Shown in pieces: positions 1-9,286 of a DNA stretch of 63,592 nt. Under the pieces are notes generated by a model. The model did not search any database and had not been told where the DNA came from. It saw only the letters and a list, made by a program, of their open reading frames with translations. The stretch's first letter is position 1. Every line of letters starts with the position of its first letter. This DNA is from Paraburkholderia dinghuensis (lineage in GTDB: Bacteria; Pseudomonadota; Gammaproteobacteria; Burkholderiales; Burkholderiaceae): the NCBI RefSeq assembly GCF_003837865.1, contig NZ_RQIS01000026.1:1-63592 (forward strand). Direction: 5' to 3'. Both the position numbers and the translations under genes were made by a program.

Positions 1-22
1 CCGTGAATCTCGACTTCTTCAT
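1..22 (-). CDS. IS3-type transposase OrfA, first seven codons only (partial)
   Basis: ATG at 22-20 with a good Shine-Dalgarno (GGGAG, 8-base spacing) starts MKKSRFT and runs off the window. OrfA is the helix-turn-helix subunit that is joined to OrfB by frameshifting in IS3 elements. The call rests on this short but characteristic start and on the terminal-repeat-like sequence near 77-90. It would fail if the frame closes just outside the window. Confidence 0.35.
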
Positions 23-90
23 CTGCAGAACTCCCTCTTAACGAGAAAATTCTACTTCTCCCGACGATGGATTTGCGGGGGCATTACCCA
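1..90 (-). mobile_element. Probable end of an IS3-family insertion sequence, cut by the window edge
   Basis: The minus strand opens a reading frame at base 22 beginning MKKSRFT, preceded by GGGAG at 31-35. MKKSRFT is the usual opening of IS3-group (IS407/IS51-like) transposase OrfA proteins. About 65 bases further upstream the minus strand reads TGGGTAATGCCCCC, which has the TG...CCCC look of IS3-group terminal repeats, so the element may end near base 90. Only seven codons are visible, so this is an inference. The position fits an insertion upstream of the lrgA-like gene. Confidence 0.4.
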
Positions 91-254
91 TCCATCTGCA
101 GCGTTGCAAGGATTTTTCGATCGAACTGGTCGATTTGCATAATTTAGTCAGCGAACTGTCATTAGACGAAACAAATCGACGCCAGTGGCCGTGCGCTTCG
201 TTAAAAATGCATGAATTTTACATGTTATCGAGGCTAGCATAGACACCAGGCGAT

Positions 255-677
255 ATGAAGTCGGGTCTACCTATGACAGCTCAAACACAGATGCAAACGA
301 CGGTGCCGGTTCTCGCGATCCGGAGTGTCCTCCAGGCGGGCGGGCTGATTGCGGTATTCGTCGCCTTGACGTTCGCTGGAAAATGGCTCGGCACGTCGAT
401 TAACCCGGCACTGGCCGGCTTCGTCGCGGTGCTCGCCGGGCTGTTCGCGAAGCTGGTTCCGGTGTCTTCCGTGGAGAGCGGCGCGCGCCTTCTCATCTCC
501 CAAAGCGCGCTATTCCTGATTCCACCCGCCGTCGCGGTTGCGCGCCAACGTGACTTGCTCGCAGCGAACTGGTTGCCGATCGCTGCGATTGTCGTCGGGG
601 GCACGGTGATTTGCGTGGTTGCGACGTCGTTTTCGGTGGAGCTTGCAACGCGCGCACTTCAGAGAGGTCGTGGATGA
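255..677 (+). CDS. CidA/LrgA family membrane protein
   Basis: A 140-residue protein with about four hydrophobic segments (roughly residues 20-45, 50-68, 80-96, 104-128), the size and layout of CidA/LrgA holin-like proteins. These inner-membrane proteins work with a CidB/LrgB partner and are linked to murein hydrolase control, overflow metabolism and, in some bacteria, pyruvate or glycolate transport. The stop overlaps the ATG of the next gene (ATGA at 674-677), so the pair is translationally coupled. ATG 255 has CAGG upstream; ATG 273 is a possible alternative. No LysR or LytTR regulator is adjacent. Confidence 0.85.
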   Translation: MKSGLPMTAQTQMQTTVPVLAIRSVLQAGGLIAVFVALTFAGKWLGTSINPALAGFVAVLAGLFAKLVPVSSVESGARLLISQSALFLIPPAVAVARQRDLLAANWLPIAAIVVGGTVICVVATSFSVELATRALQRGRG

Positions 678-1351
678 TGGCGCTCGTCGTGGGTATGGCC
701 GCGACACTGGCCGTCTATTTGCTCAACGTTCGCCTTCACCGGGCCTGGCGTAATGTCTTGACGTCACCTCTGATTCTCGGGCCGGCCATCCTCATCGCAG
801 GACTTTCGCTCCTGCATGTGCCGTTCGACGCTTACCTGCAGTCGACGCATGTGCTTGTCTGGATGATTGGCCCGCTGACTTTGGCACTCGCGGTCCCGGT
901 CTACCAGAATCGTCAGTACGTTCGACATTGGTGGCCGGTACTGCTCGTGGGCACCATCGTGTCGGGAACGACTGCGATGGTCTCTACCGTGATGCTTGCG
1001 CGGCTGTTCGACTTGCCAGCCATCGTCGAGCACAGTCTGGTGGCGCGGTCCATTTCGATGCCGTTTGCTTTCGTCGTATCGGATGAGCTTTCCGGGGCGC
1101 GGGACCTGACCACCTTGTTTGTGGTGGCAAGCGGCACCGCCGGGATGGTGCTTGGAGACGTGTTGCTCCTGGCTTTCAGAGTGAAGTCGGCACAGGCGCA
1201 CGGCGCGACGCTGGGCGCAGTAGCGCAGATGGCTGGAACCATCCGCGCTCACGACCGGGGCATGCCGAATGGTGTTATGGCGAGTTTGACGATGGTTCTT
1301 GGCGGCGCCTTCACGGTGCTTGCAGCGCCGCTGGTCGTGCGGCTTATCTAG
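674..1351 (+). CDS. LrgB/CidB family membrane protein
   Basis: About 225 residues, strongly hydrophobic, with the LrgB features PVYQNRQYVRHWWP, SLVARSISMPFA and a glycine-rich C-terminal region. LrgB is the larger partner of LrgA/CidA; the pair influences export of murein hydrolases or small metabolites. The frame is open further upstream, but ATG 674 overlaps the lrgA-like stop by four bases, and this coupled start is the natural choice. The two genes form a two-gene operon. Confidence 0.88.
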   Translation: MMALVVGMAATLAVYLLNVRLHRAWRNVLTSPLILGPAILIAGLSLLHVPFDAYLQSTHVLVWMIGPLTLALAVPVYQNRQYVRHWWPVLLVGTIVSGTTAMVSTVMLARLFDLPAIVEHSLVARSISMPFAFVVSDELSGARDLTTLFVVASGTAGMVLGDVLLLAFRVKSAQAHGATLGAVAQMAGTIRAHDRGMPNGVMASLTMVLGGAFTVLAAPLVVRLI

Positions 1352-1472
1352 TACGCACGGCGTTCAGAGCGACCACTCTGTCCGGCGCGCCAACTGCATC
1401 GTCTCCACGTAATCAGGAGCGGGAATAGCGCTTGCGCTTACGTTCTCGTTTCCCATTTGCGTGGAGATAACG

Positions 1473-2060
1473 ATGCAACGACGAATTTTCATCCTCACGG
1501 CGGCCGCAGCGCTCGCCACGAGTGGTTTCGGGGTCGGGGGCTGCACCACGACGCCGGGCTCGACTCCGACCGCAGCGGACAACGCATCGAAGCGTCAGTC
1601 GATTGACGCGAGTGTTGACGGCACCTTGAACAAACTCCATGCCACTGTACCGGGCTCGCGTGAACTTCTCGCGAAGGCGCGTGGCGTGCTCGTATTCCCG
1701 TCGGTGCTGCAGGCCGGGTTCATTGTCGGTGGGCAGTATGGCGAAGGCGCGCTGCGTGTAGGCGGGGAGACCGTTGGCTACTTCAACACCGTGTCGGGCT
1801 CGTTCGGCTTCCAGGCGGGCGCGCAGTCGAAGGCGATTATCTTCTGCTTCATGACGCAGGACGCGCTCAACCGCTTCCGCGCGTCGGAGGGCTGGTCAGT
1901 TGGGGCGGATGCGTCGGTGGCGCTCGTCAAGGTCGGCGCAAACGGTCTGATCGATACGACCACCGCGACCGCACCGGTCCAGGTGTTCGTCCTTACGAAC
2001 GAGGGCCTGATGGGGGACGTCTCGCTGGCGGGCACGAAAGTCACGCGTCTGAACATCTAG
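1473..2060 (+). CDS. SYLF/YSC84-domain lipoprotein (BPSL1445-like)
   Basis: A protein of about 195 residues with a lipoprotein signal (VGGC, predicted lipidated Cys24) and a SYLF lipid-binding domain over residues 45-195 (KARGVLVFPSVLQAGF, GYFNTVSGSFGFQAGAQSKA). Bacterial members are outer-membrane or periplasmic lipoproteins of poorly known function; the Burkholderia member is known as BPSL1445. ATG 1473 was chosen over the upstream in-frame GTG 1461 because GGAGATA lies directly before it. It is followed by a strong terminator and appears monocistronic. Confidence 0.85.
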   Translation: MQRRIFILTAAAALATSGFGVGGCTTTPGSTPTAADNASKRQSIDASVDGTLNKLHATVPGSRELLAKARGVLVFPSVLQAGFIVGGQYGEGALRVGGETVGYFNTVSGSFGFQAGAQSKAIIFCFMTQDALNRFRASEGWSVGADASVALVKVGANGLIDTTTATAPVQVFVLTNEGLMGDVSLAGTKVTRLNI

Positions 2061-2105
2061 AACCGCTTCTGGACGCTCTGAACGCGCGATGGACGCGCAA
2101 GAAAA

Positions 2106-2131
2106 AAGGCAAGGCGCGAGCGCCTTGCCTT
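2106..2131. terminator. Bidirectional rho-independent terminator
   Basis: Perfect 12-base arms (AAGGCAAGGCGC and its complement) sit between an A-run on the left and a T-rich stretch on the right. It separates the convergent SYLF gene and the YeeE/TsuA gene and can serve both. Confidence 0.85.
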
Positions 2132-2158
2132 TCTTCTTTGAGAGGTGAGAGCGGTGCG

Positions 2159-3385
2159 TCAGCAGCCGGTATTCTTCACCCGCTCCACGGCGAGCCCGAA
2201 GAGCGGACGCAGCTTCGTGCCGATCACATTGCCGAAAAATGCCGAGACGACCCACAGCCAGCCGTGCAGGCTACCCGACACGATGCCGCTGAAGTACGCG
2301 CCGATATTGCAGCCATATGCCAGGCGTGCGCCGTAGCCCATCAGCAGTCCGCCGACAATTGCCGCGATCAGCGAGCGCAGCGGCAGACGCCACACCGGCG
2401 CGAAGCGGCCGGCGAGCGAAGCGGCAACCATCGCGCCGATCACGATGCCGAAGTCCATGACCGACTTCACGTCGTGGCTGAGCGGCGCGGCGAGGGCGGC
2501 CGCGTTAGGGCCGGTGCTCCACACATGCCAGCTCGCGACGTCGATGCCCATCGCGGAGAACGCCTTGGCGCCCCACAGCGCGAACGCCGACGTGATACCC
2601 CACGGATGGCCCGAAAGCGCGAGGGTCACGAAGTTCAGGATCGCGAGCACGACGCCGCCGACGACGAGCGGCCACGGGCCGTGCAGCCAACGCGATGCGT
2701 TCGGTGCGCGCTCCACGTCGTTCACGAGACGGCCGTGACGGCGCTTTTCGATCAGCACGGTCAGCGCGGCGATCGCCGCGAACACCACGAGGTTCAGCGC
2801 GATGCCGGGGCCGACGCCGAGCGTCTTCACGAGCGAGATCGGCTGGAGATGCGGCAGTGCGGACCAGAACGGCATGTGCGCCGTACCGATCACCGAGCCG
2901 AGGATGAACGCGATCAGCGTGACGACCATCCGCGTGCTGCCGCCGCCGACCGTGAACAGCGTGCCGGAGGCACAGCCGCCGCCGAGCTGCATGCCGATGC
3001 CGAACATGAACGCGCCGATCAGGACCGACGTGCCGACGGGCGACACTTCGCCGACGACCGGATGACCGAACAGCGTGCCGGCGGAAAGCGCCGGGAAGAA
3101 CAGCAGCACGCCGATCGCGAGCATCAGCATCTGCGCGCGCAGGCCGGCGCCGCGGCCATCGGCGATGAACACGCGCCACGCGGACGTGAAGCCGAACGCG
3201 GCGTGATAGAGCGTGATGCCGAGCAACGCGCCGAGGACGTACAACGCGGCCTGCTTCACGCTCACGGTCTGCGCGAGATAGATCGCGCCGAGCACGACGA
3301 GGGCGAGCGCGACGGTGAGCGACTTCGGATTGATGAAGTCGAGGCGGCGCGGCGTACCGCTGAACGACGTGGACATATCGGACAT
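2159..3385 (-). CDS. YeeE/YedE (TsuA-like) sulfur-compound transporter
   Basis: A 408-residue polytopic membrane protein of the YeeE/YedE family, whose studied members (TsuA) import thiosulfate through a pore lined by conserved cysteines. Two such motifs are visible, GGGCASGTLF near residue 130 and YGCNIGAYF near residue 370, in a duplicated-domain layout. ATG 3385 was chosen; codons upstream in the same frame are low-complexity and not protein-like. The gene stands alone, with no TusA or YeeD partner beside it, so the substrate is inferred from family only. Confidence 0.82.
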   Translation of the reverse strand: MSDMSTSFSGTPRRLDFINPKSLTVALALVVLGAIYLAQTVSVKQAALYVLGALLGITLYHAAFGFTSAWRVFIADGRGAGLRAQMLMLAIGVLLFFPALSAGTLFGHPVVGEVSPVGTSVLIGAFMFGIGMQLGGGCASGTLFTVGGGSTRMVVTLIAFILGSVIGTAHMPFWSALPHLQPISLVKTLGVGPGIALNLVVFAAIAALTVLIEKRRHGRLVNDVERAPNASRWLHGPWPLVVGGVVLAILNFVTLALSGHPWGITSAFALWGAKAFSAMGIDVASWHVWSTGPNAAALAAPLSHDVKSVMDFGIVIGAMVAASLAGRFAPVWRLPLRSLIAAIVGGLLMGYGARLAYGCNIGAYFSGIVSGSLHGWLWVVSAFFGNVIGTKLRPLFGLAVERVKNTGC

Positions 3386-3797
3386 GATGAGCGGGGCGGC
3401 GCGAAAAATCGTTGAGGGAAAGGCCGCGAGTATACCTAAACGTCGCGTTGCGGCCGCCGCCTGCCAGGGGCGACGCCCCTCGACCGCAGGGGCTGGGTGC
3501 GCGCCTTTCCGCGAGCCTGAGAGCCCCGCCACACGGGGCTTTGCGGGATTCGGAGCCAGCTAACGCTGGTCGCTTAATAACCCCTCGTAATAGCGATATT
3601 TCGAATCTGCCTTGAAATCGTCATTTTTTTGCAGGCAAACGGCAAGGTTGCACCCCGGTGGCGAGAGGCGATGAACAGGTGGCGCGCCCGGTTGCGCTCT
3701 CACGCATCCGGGCCGCAACCAGAAGCTCGACGGTCCATCCTGTCGATTGAACAATGGGCTCACGCAATCTAAAGCATCGTCAGGTAGCCTGAATCAT
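3386..3797. other. Intergenic region with small hairpins
   Basis: This 412-base gap lies between the pta stop and the YeeE-type gene start, both on the minus strand. It holds a 7-bp hairpin (AGCCCCG/CGGGGCT, 3522-3540) and a smaller one at 3557-3570. Possible frames here are short and not protein-like. The promoter of the YeeE gene must lie here, but no clear -35/-10 pair was picked out. Confidence 0.5.
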
Positions 3798-5990
3798 TCA
3801 CGCGGCTTCGCGGGGCGCTTCGCCGAATTCTGCGCGCGGCACTGACCGCGCCGAATGGACACTTCGTGCAGCCGGGGCAGCAGCGGCGCGCTCTTTCTGA
3901 ACGGTTTTGCGCGTCGCGGCCTGAATGGCGGTAAGGGCAATCGTGTACACGATGTCGTCGACGAGCGCGCCGCGCGAGAGGTCATTCACCGGCTTGCGCA
4001 GGCCCTGAAGCATCGGGCCTACCGAGACGACGTTCGCCGAGCGCTGCACAGCTTTGTAGGTCGTATTTCCCGTGTTGAGGTCGGGAAACACGAACACATT
4101 CGCGTGACCACCTAGCGGGCTCCCCGGCGCCTTCTGCCGCGCCACGTCCTCTACCGCGGCGGCGTCGTACTGGATCGGACCATCGATCACAAGATCGGGG
4201 CGCAAGCGTCGCGCGATCGCGGTCGCCTCCTTGACCTTCTCCACGTCCGCGCCCGCGCCGGAGGTTCCGGTCGAATAAGAGATCATCGCGACGCGCGGGT
4301 CGATGCCGAAGGCCCGCGCACTGTCCGCCGACTGGATGGCGATTTGCGCGAGTTCCTCGGCGTTCGGATCAGGGTTGATCGCACAGTCGCCATACACGAA
4401 CACCTGGTCGGGCATCAGCATGAAGAACACACTCGATACGAGCGGCGAGTCCGGCAACGTGCGAATCAGTTGAAGCGCTGGGCGCACCGTATTGGCCGTC
4501 GTATGGACCGCGCCGGAGACGAGGCCGTCCACCTCGCCGGTGGCGAGCATCATGGTGCCCAGCACGACCGTGTCCTCCAGTTGCTGGTGCGCCTGAAGTT
4601 CGGTCAGGCCCTTCGCGCGGCGCAATTCCACCATCGGCGCGACATAGTGTTCGCGAACTACTTCGGGGTCCACAATTTCGACATTCGCGGGCAGCTCGAT
4701 GCCGTGACCGGCGGCCACGGCGCGAATGGTTTCCGGCGATCCGAGCAGCACGCAGCGTGCAATGCCGCGCGCGGCACACAGTGCCGCGGCCTGGATAGTG
4801 CGAGGCTCGTCGCCTTCGGGCAGCACGATCCGGCGATTGGCGGCCCGCGCCGATTCGACAAGGCGCGTGCGGAATATCGGCGGCGACATCAGCGGCATCA
4901 CTGGCACGTCCAGACGCGCGACCAGCGGTGCAGTCATGATTCGCTCCCCGATGAAATCGATAACCTGCTCCATGCGCTCGGCGTCGCCGCGGCCGATATG
5001 GCTCGACAGGTTCGCGAGGCGCGACGCGACGTGGAACGTATCCTCGTCGGTGCCGAGAATTGGCAAGTGATCCAGTGGACGTCCCCTGAACAGCCCCGCC
5101 AGTTCGGCGGGCAGCGCGCCCCCGCCAGTGAGAAGCATGCCTGCGATCGGCATGCCGCGAAGCGCGGCCAGGGCGACGGCAAGCATCGCGTCGGCCCTGT
5201 CTGAGGGCAGCACGACCAGCGTTCCTGGACGCAGGTGCGGTAGCAGTTTTTCCGGCGAACTCGCGGCGACGAGCACGTTTTGCACCCGCGCGGGTGCGGT
5301 CGCGCCGGTGCGCAGGACGCGCAAGCCGAGATTACTGACGACGTCGATCAATCGTGGCGAAAGCAGATGCTCGGCCGTTGGCACGGTCGCGAGCACGGGG
5401 GTGCCGTCCGCGAGTGTTTCGGATAACTTATTTTCTGCCGACGTTTCGGGCTGAACGTCCGCATGGTTCACGAGCACGCCCGCGAGCGGGCGCCGGCCGC
5501 CATCGCCGTACTGTTCGGCTGCTCCTGCGGCGATTGCGTCGAGGTCGTCGATACCACGCGCGCGTGCCGAGACCACCGGAATGAGTTCGGCGCCGAGCGC
5601 GCGGACGATTTCGATGTTCAGGCGTGTCGCGATCTGGAAGTCGACATCCGGAATCAGACCTTCGACCACAACGATCTGATTACCTTCGCCCGCTGCGTCC
5701 ACGTTCGACACCACGTCCTCCATCAGGCCCGCGAGATCGCCCGCACGAACCCGTTCGATCGCGCGGGTATAGGCAATCGGTTCCAGCGTTTGCGTGCTGC
5801 ACAGCGTGCGCGCGAAATACCCCGAGAGGTCGGGCTCGGCCGCGTCCGCCTCGGCCTGCGCGACCGGTTTCGCGAACCCGACGCGAACGCCAGCAAGCTG
5901 CAGCGCGCGCACGAGTCCGAGCGCCATCGACGTAAGGCCGGCGTCACGTGACACCGGAACGAGATAAAAGATACGTGCTGTGTTGCTCAT
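3798..5990 (-). CDS. pta: Phosphate acetyltransferase
   Basis: A 730-residue Pta of the long, E. coli-like type. It has an N-terminal P-loop-like domain (SRDAGLTSMALGLVRAL, residues 14-30), a middle DRTGG-type domain, and a C-terminal PTA_PTB catalytic domain (about 400-715; RLVESARAANRRIVLPEGDE, SYSTGTSGAG). It converts acetyl-CoA and phosphate to acetyl phosphate and CoA in the cytosol. It is the last gene of the OFA-ackA-pflB-pflA-pta run and starts 15 bases after the pflA stop. Together with AckA it yields acetate and ATP from the acetyl-CoA made by PflB. Confidence 0.95.
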   Translation of the reverse strand: MSNTARIFYLVPVSRDAGLTSMALGLVRALQLAGVRVGFAKPVAQAEADAAEPDLSGYFARTLCSTQTLEPIAYTRAIERVRAGDLAGLMEDVVSNVDAAGEGNQIVVVEGLIPDVDFQIATRLNIEIVRALGAELIPVVSARARGIDDLDAIAAGAAEQYGDGGRRPLAGVLVNHADVQPETSAENKLSETLADGTPVLATVPTAEHLLSPRLIDVVSNLGLRVLRTGATAPARVQNVLVAASSPEKLLPHLRPGTLVVLPSDRADAMLAVALAALRGMPIAGMLLTGGGALPAELAGLFRGRPLDHLPILGTDEDTFHVASRLANLSSHIGRGDAERMEQVIDFIGERIMTAPLVARLDVPVMPLMSPPIFRTRLVESARAANRRIVLPEGDEPRTIQAAALCAARGIARCVLLGSPETIRAVAAGHGIELPANVEIVDPEVVREHYVAPMVELRRAKGLTELQAHQQLEDTVVLGTMMLATGEVDGLVSGAVHTTANTVRPALQLIRTLPDSPLVSSVFFMLMPDQVFVYGDCAINPDPNAEELAQIAIQSADSARAFGIDPRVAMISYSTGTSGAGADVEKVKEATAIARRLRPDLVIDGPIQYDAAAVEDVARQKAPGSPLGGHANVFVFPDLNTGNTTYKAVQRSANVVSVGPMLQGLRKPVNDLSRGALVDDIVYTIALTAIQAATRKTVQKERAAAAPAARSVHSARSVPRAEFGEAPREAA

Positions 5991-6005
5991 GATCTGGTTT
6001 TTCCC

Positions 6006-6809
6006 TTATTCGGCCGGCAGGCCGCGCTCACGCAGGATCTGGACAGCCTCGGCAACCTTTGCAGCCGAGGGTGGTTTGACGTAGGCCAGCTTGTAGTCGA
6101 GGTCGAGGGATTTCCATTTGTGTGCGCCGAGTTGATGAAAGGGCAGTACATCGACACGCTTGACGATCGGACCCAGTTCGCGCAGAAAGTCACCGAGCTG
6201 CGCGATGTGGACGGGATCGTCGGTGAGGCCGGGTACCAGCACGTAACGGATCCACACGGATTTATTCAGATGCGCGAGGCGCCGCGCGAACGCGAGCGTC
6301 GGTGCGAGGTCGACGCGGGTCAGCTTCCGGTAGTGTGCCGGGTCGATATGCTTGATATCGAGCAGCACGAGATCCACAGCGTCGAGCCATGTGTCGCTGA
6401 CCGTGCCGCCGAGGTAACCCTGTGTGTCGAGCGCGGTGTGCAGATTGAGCTCGTTGCGGAGCCGTTTGAGCAGTTCGCCAACGAACGCGCGTTGCGCGAG
6501 CGGCTCGCCGCCTGAGACCGTCACGCCACCTGTGAAGCGCAGGAATCGCGCGTAGGGGCGGATCTCTTCTACGGCTTCGTCAACGGTAATCTCGCGCCCG
6601 GACGAAAAGCGCCACGTGTCCGGGTTGTGGCAGTACTGGCAGCGCAGGGGGCAGCCAGAGAAGAAGTAGACGAAGCGCACGCCAGGACCGTCGGCCGCCG
6701 CGCCGGTGTCCACCGAGTGAAGCAGGCCGCGCGGCACTGCTGCTTTCGCGAGGACGCGGCGCGGGGCTTGCATGCGGTGGATTGTCGGAGTGTGAACGGC
6801 GGGGTACAT
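6006..6809 (-). CDS. pflA: Pyruvate formate-lyase activating enzyme
   Basis: A 267-residue radical SAM enzyme that installs the glycyl radical on PflB. The [4Fe-4S] motif CxxxCxxC is at Cys53, Cys57 and Cys60 (CPLRCQYC), followed by TGGVTVSGGEPL, a typical SAM-binding GGE. ATG 6809 (MYPAVHTP) was chosen over an upstream in-frame start at 6854 because AAGGA precedes it at proper spacing. It lies 62 bases downstream of pflB and just upstream of pta, so it is part of the same operon. Confidence 0.93.
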   Translation of the reverse strand: MYPAVHTPTIHRMQAPRRVLAKAAVPRGLLHSVDTGAAADGPGVRFVYFFSGCPLRCQYCHNPDTWRFSSGREITVDEAVEEIRPYARFLRFTGGVTVSGGEPLAQRAFVGELLKRLRNELNLHTALDTQGYLGGTVSDTWLDAVDLVLLDIKHIDPAHYRKLTRVDLAPTLAFARRLAHLNKSVWIRYVLVPGLTDDPVHIAQLGDFLRELGPIVKRVDVLPFHQLGAHKWKSLDLDYKLAYVKPPSAAKVAEAVQILRERGLPAE

Positions 6810-6871
6810 GGCGTGTCCTTGATGATCGGTTTGCCGGACCGGTTGCGAAGGCATCCGGCCCGGCGTGGGGC

Positions 6872-9127
6872 TTAGAGCGAAGCGTGGAATGTTCGCGAAA
6901 TAACGTCGAGTTGCTGTTCGCGCGTCAGTTTCACGAAGTTCACGGCGTAACCGGAAACCCGAATGGTGAGTTGCGGGTACTTCTCCGGATGCTCCATGGC
7001 GTCGATCAGCGTTTCGCGGTTGAACACGTTCACGTTGACGTGGTGTCCGCGTGCGTGAGCGAACGCATCGAGGCAGTTCGCGAGATTGCGCCTGCGCTCA
7101 TCCGGACGCCGGCCGAGCGCATCGGGCGTGGCCGATGCCGTCCACGAAATGCCGTCGAGCGCGCACCAGTAGGGGATCTTCGCAACCGAAGCGCCCGCCG
7201 CGACGAAGCCCTTCGTATCGCGGCCGTTCATCGGATTCGCGCCAGGCGCAAATGGCTCGCCCGCGCGGCGGCCATCCGGCGTGTTGCCCGTCTTCTTGCC
7301 GTACACCACATTCGACGTGATGGTGAGCACGGACTGCGTCGGCACCGATTCGCGATAGAAGTACGGTTGCGCCGTAATCTTCTTCATGAACGTCTCGGTC
7401 AGCCATACGGCAATCTGGTCGACGCGGTCGTCGTTGTTGCCATACGCCGGATATTCACCCTCGATCACGTAGTCCACCGCGAGTCCCGCCTCGTTACGCA
7501 CTACTTTGACCTTCGCATAACGGATGGCCGAAAGGCTGTCTGCGGCGACCGACAGGCCGGCGATGCCACAGGCCATCGTGCGCAGGATGTCGCGATCATG
7601 AAGCGCCATTTCGATACGCTCGTAGGCGTACTTGTCGTGCATGTAGTGGATGGCGTTGAGCGCCTTGACATACGTGCGGGCCAGCCAGTCCATCAACGGA
7701 TCGAGCTTCGCCACCACTTCCTCGTACTCGAGCACGTCGCCCCTGATCGGTTCGAAGCCTTCGGCAACCAACTTGCCGCTTACCTCGTCCACGCCGCCGT
7801 TGATTGCGTACAGCAGAGTTTTGGCGAGGTTCGCGCGCGCGCCGAAGAACTGCATTTGCTTGCCGATGCGCATGGCTGACACGCAGCAGGCGATGCCGTA
7901 GTCGTCGCCCCATTGAGGACGCATCAGGTCGTCGTTTTCGTACTGGATCGACGATGTCTGGACCGAGACCTCCGCGCAGTAGTCCTTGAAGCCCTGAGGC
8001 AGCTTTTCGGACCAGAGCACGGTGAGGTTAGGCTCGGGAGCCGGCCCCAGATTGAACAGCGTTTGCAGGATGCGGAAGCTCGAGCGCGAAACGAGCGTAC
8101 GGCCGTCCTCGCCCATGCCGCCGATCGCCTCGGTTACCCACGTCGGGTCGCCGGAGAACAGCTGGTCGTAGTCGGGCGTGCGCAGGAAGCGGACGATGCG
8201 AAGCTTGATCACGAGATCGTCGAAGAGCTCCTGCACCTCTTCCTCGGTGATGAGTTCACGCGCCAGATCTCGCTCGATATAGATGTCGAGGAAGGTCGTG
8301 ATACGGCCAAGCGACATCGCCGCGCCGTTCTGTTCCTTGACCGCCGCGAGGTAGGCGAAATAGGTCCATTGCACCGCTTCGCGCGCGGTCAGAGCGGGCC
8401 GTGCGATGTCGTAGCCGTAGCTCGCCGCCATGGTCTTCAGTTCTTCGAGCGCGCGATACTGTTCGGAGAGTTCTTCGCGTGTGAGCAGCGTCTTCTCGTC
8501 GAACACGGCGTTGTCCAGTTCGTGGAAGGCACGCTGGCGATCGCGCTGGAGCGCGTCGACGCCGTAAAGCGCCACGCGCCGGTAGTCGCCGATGATCCGG
8601 CCGCGGCCGTAGGCATCGGGCAGACCCGTGATGATCCCGGACTTGCGTGCGGCGAGCACATCGGGCGAATAGACGTCGAAAATGCCCTGGTTGTGGCTCT
8701 TGCGATAGAGCGTCCAGATTTCCTTGATGATCGGATCGAGCTTGAAGCCATACGCCTCAAGACCCGATTCAACCATGCGCAGCCCGCCATTGGGCATGAT
8801 CGCGCGCTTGAGCGGGGCGTCGGTTTGCAGACCGACGATGAGTTCATTGGCGCGGTCGATGTAGCCGGGCGCGTGTGCGGTAATGGACGCTGCACGGTCG
8901 GCGGAAACGTCGAGGACGCCCTTTTCGCGCTCGGCCTTAAGCAGAACCGAAAGCGTGTTCCACAAAGCCTGGGTTCGTGCAGTCGGCCCCGCGAGGAACG
9001 AATTGTCGCCTTCGTACGGCGTGTAGTTGAGCTGGATGAAGCTGCGCACGTCCACCGACGATTGCCACGGGCCCTCGACAAAACCTGCCCAGGGGTCTGC
9101 TTTCCATTCATGCGAGACTACGTTCAT
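6872..9127 (-). CDS. pflB: Formate C-acetyltransferase (pyruvate formate-lyase)
   Basis: A 751-residue glycyl-radical enzyme that cleaves pyruvate with CoA into acetyl-CoA and formate. The active-site cysteine pair is visible in GIACCVSAM near residue 410, and the glycyl-radical motif RVSGYAVNF places the radical on Gly726, 25 residues from the end. Length matches E. coli PflB (760). GGAG precedes ATG 9127. PflB works only under anoxia, which is notable in a lineage usually described as aerobic. No full FNR/Anr box (TTGATnnnnATCAA) was found in the 159 bases upstream. Confidence 0.96.
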   Translation of the reverse strand: MNVVSHEWKADPWAGFVEGPWQSSVDVRSFIQLNYTPYEGDNSFLAGPTARTQALWNTLSVLLKAEREKGVLDVSADRAASITAHAPGYIDRANELIVGLQTDAPLKRAIMPNGGLRMVESGLEAYGFKLDPIIKEIWTLYRKSHNQGIFDVYSPDVLAARKSGIITGLPDAYGRGRIIGDYRRVALYGVDALQRDRQRAFHELDNAVFDEKTLLTREELSEQYRALEELKTMAASYGYDIARPALTAREAVQWTYFAYLAAVKEQNGAAMSLGRITTFLDIYIERDLARELITEEEVQELFDDLVIKLRIVRFLRTPDYDQLFSGDPTWVTEAIGGMGEDGRTLVSRSSFRILQTLFNLGPAPEPNLTVLWSEKLPQGFKDYCAEVSVQTSSIQYENDDLMRPQWGDDYGIACCVSAMRIGKQMQFFGARANLAKTLLYAINGGVDEVSGKLVAEGFEPIRGDVLEYEEVVAKLDPLMDWLARTYVKALNAIHYMHDKYAYERIEMALHDRDILRTMACGIAGLSVAADSLSAIRYAKVKVVRNEAGLAVDYVIEGEYPAYGNNDDRVDQIAVWLTETFMKKITAQPYFYRESVPTQSVLTITSNVVYGKKTGNTPDGRRAGEPFAPGANPMNGRDTKGFVAAGASVAKIPYWCALDGISWTASATPDALGRRPDERRRNLANCLDAFAHARGHHVNVNVFNRETLIDAMEHPEKYPQLTIRVSGYAVNFVKLTREQQLDVISRTFHASL

Positions 9128-9286
9128 TCTGAAACTCCATCTATCTAGTTTGCTAGTACCGCTTGTGGCGGCGCGTTACGAATCGATACTTCCAGTCGGC
9201 GGATACGCTCGACCTGTCTTTTTCCGTTTGATCTACAGTTCTTCTCGCTCATTGTTCGAGCGAGGCGCATCACCTTTGGAGCCCCA

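Noticed and set aside
2138..3415. 425-codon plus-strand frame opposite the YeeE/TsuA gene
   Set aside because: It is an Arg/His/Glu-rich mirror of the membrane protein gene, which has clear family motifs; typical of high-GC antisense frames.
9220..9245. FNR/Anr site upstream of pflB
   Set aside because: Only one half (TTGAT) matches; the second half is AGTTC, not ATCAA.
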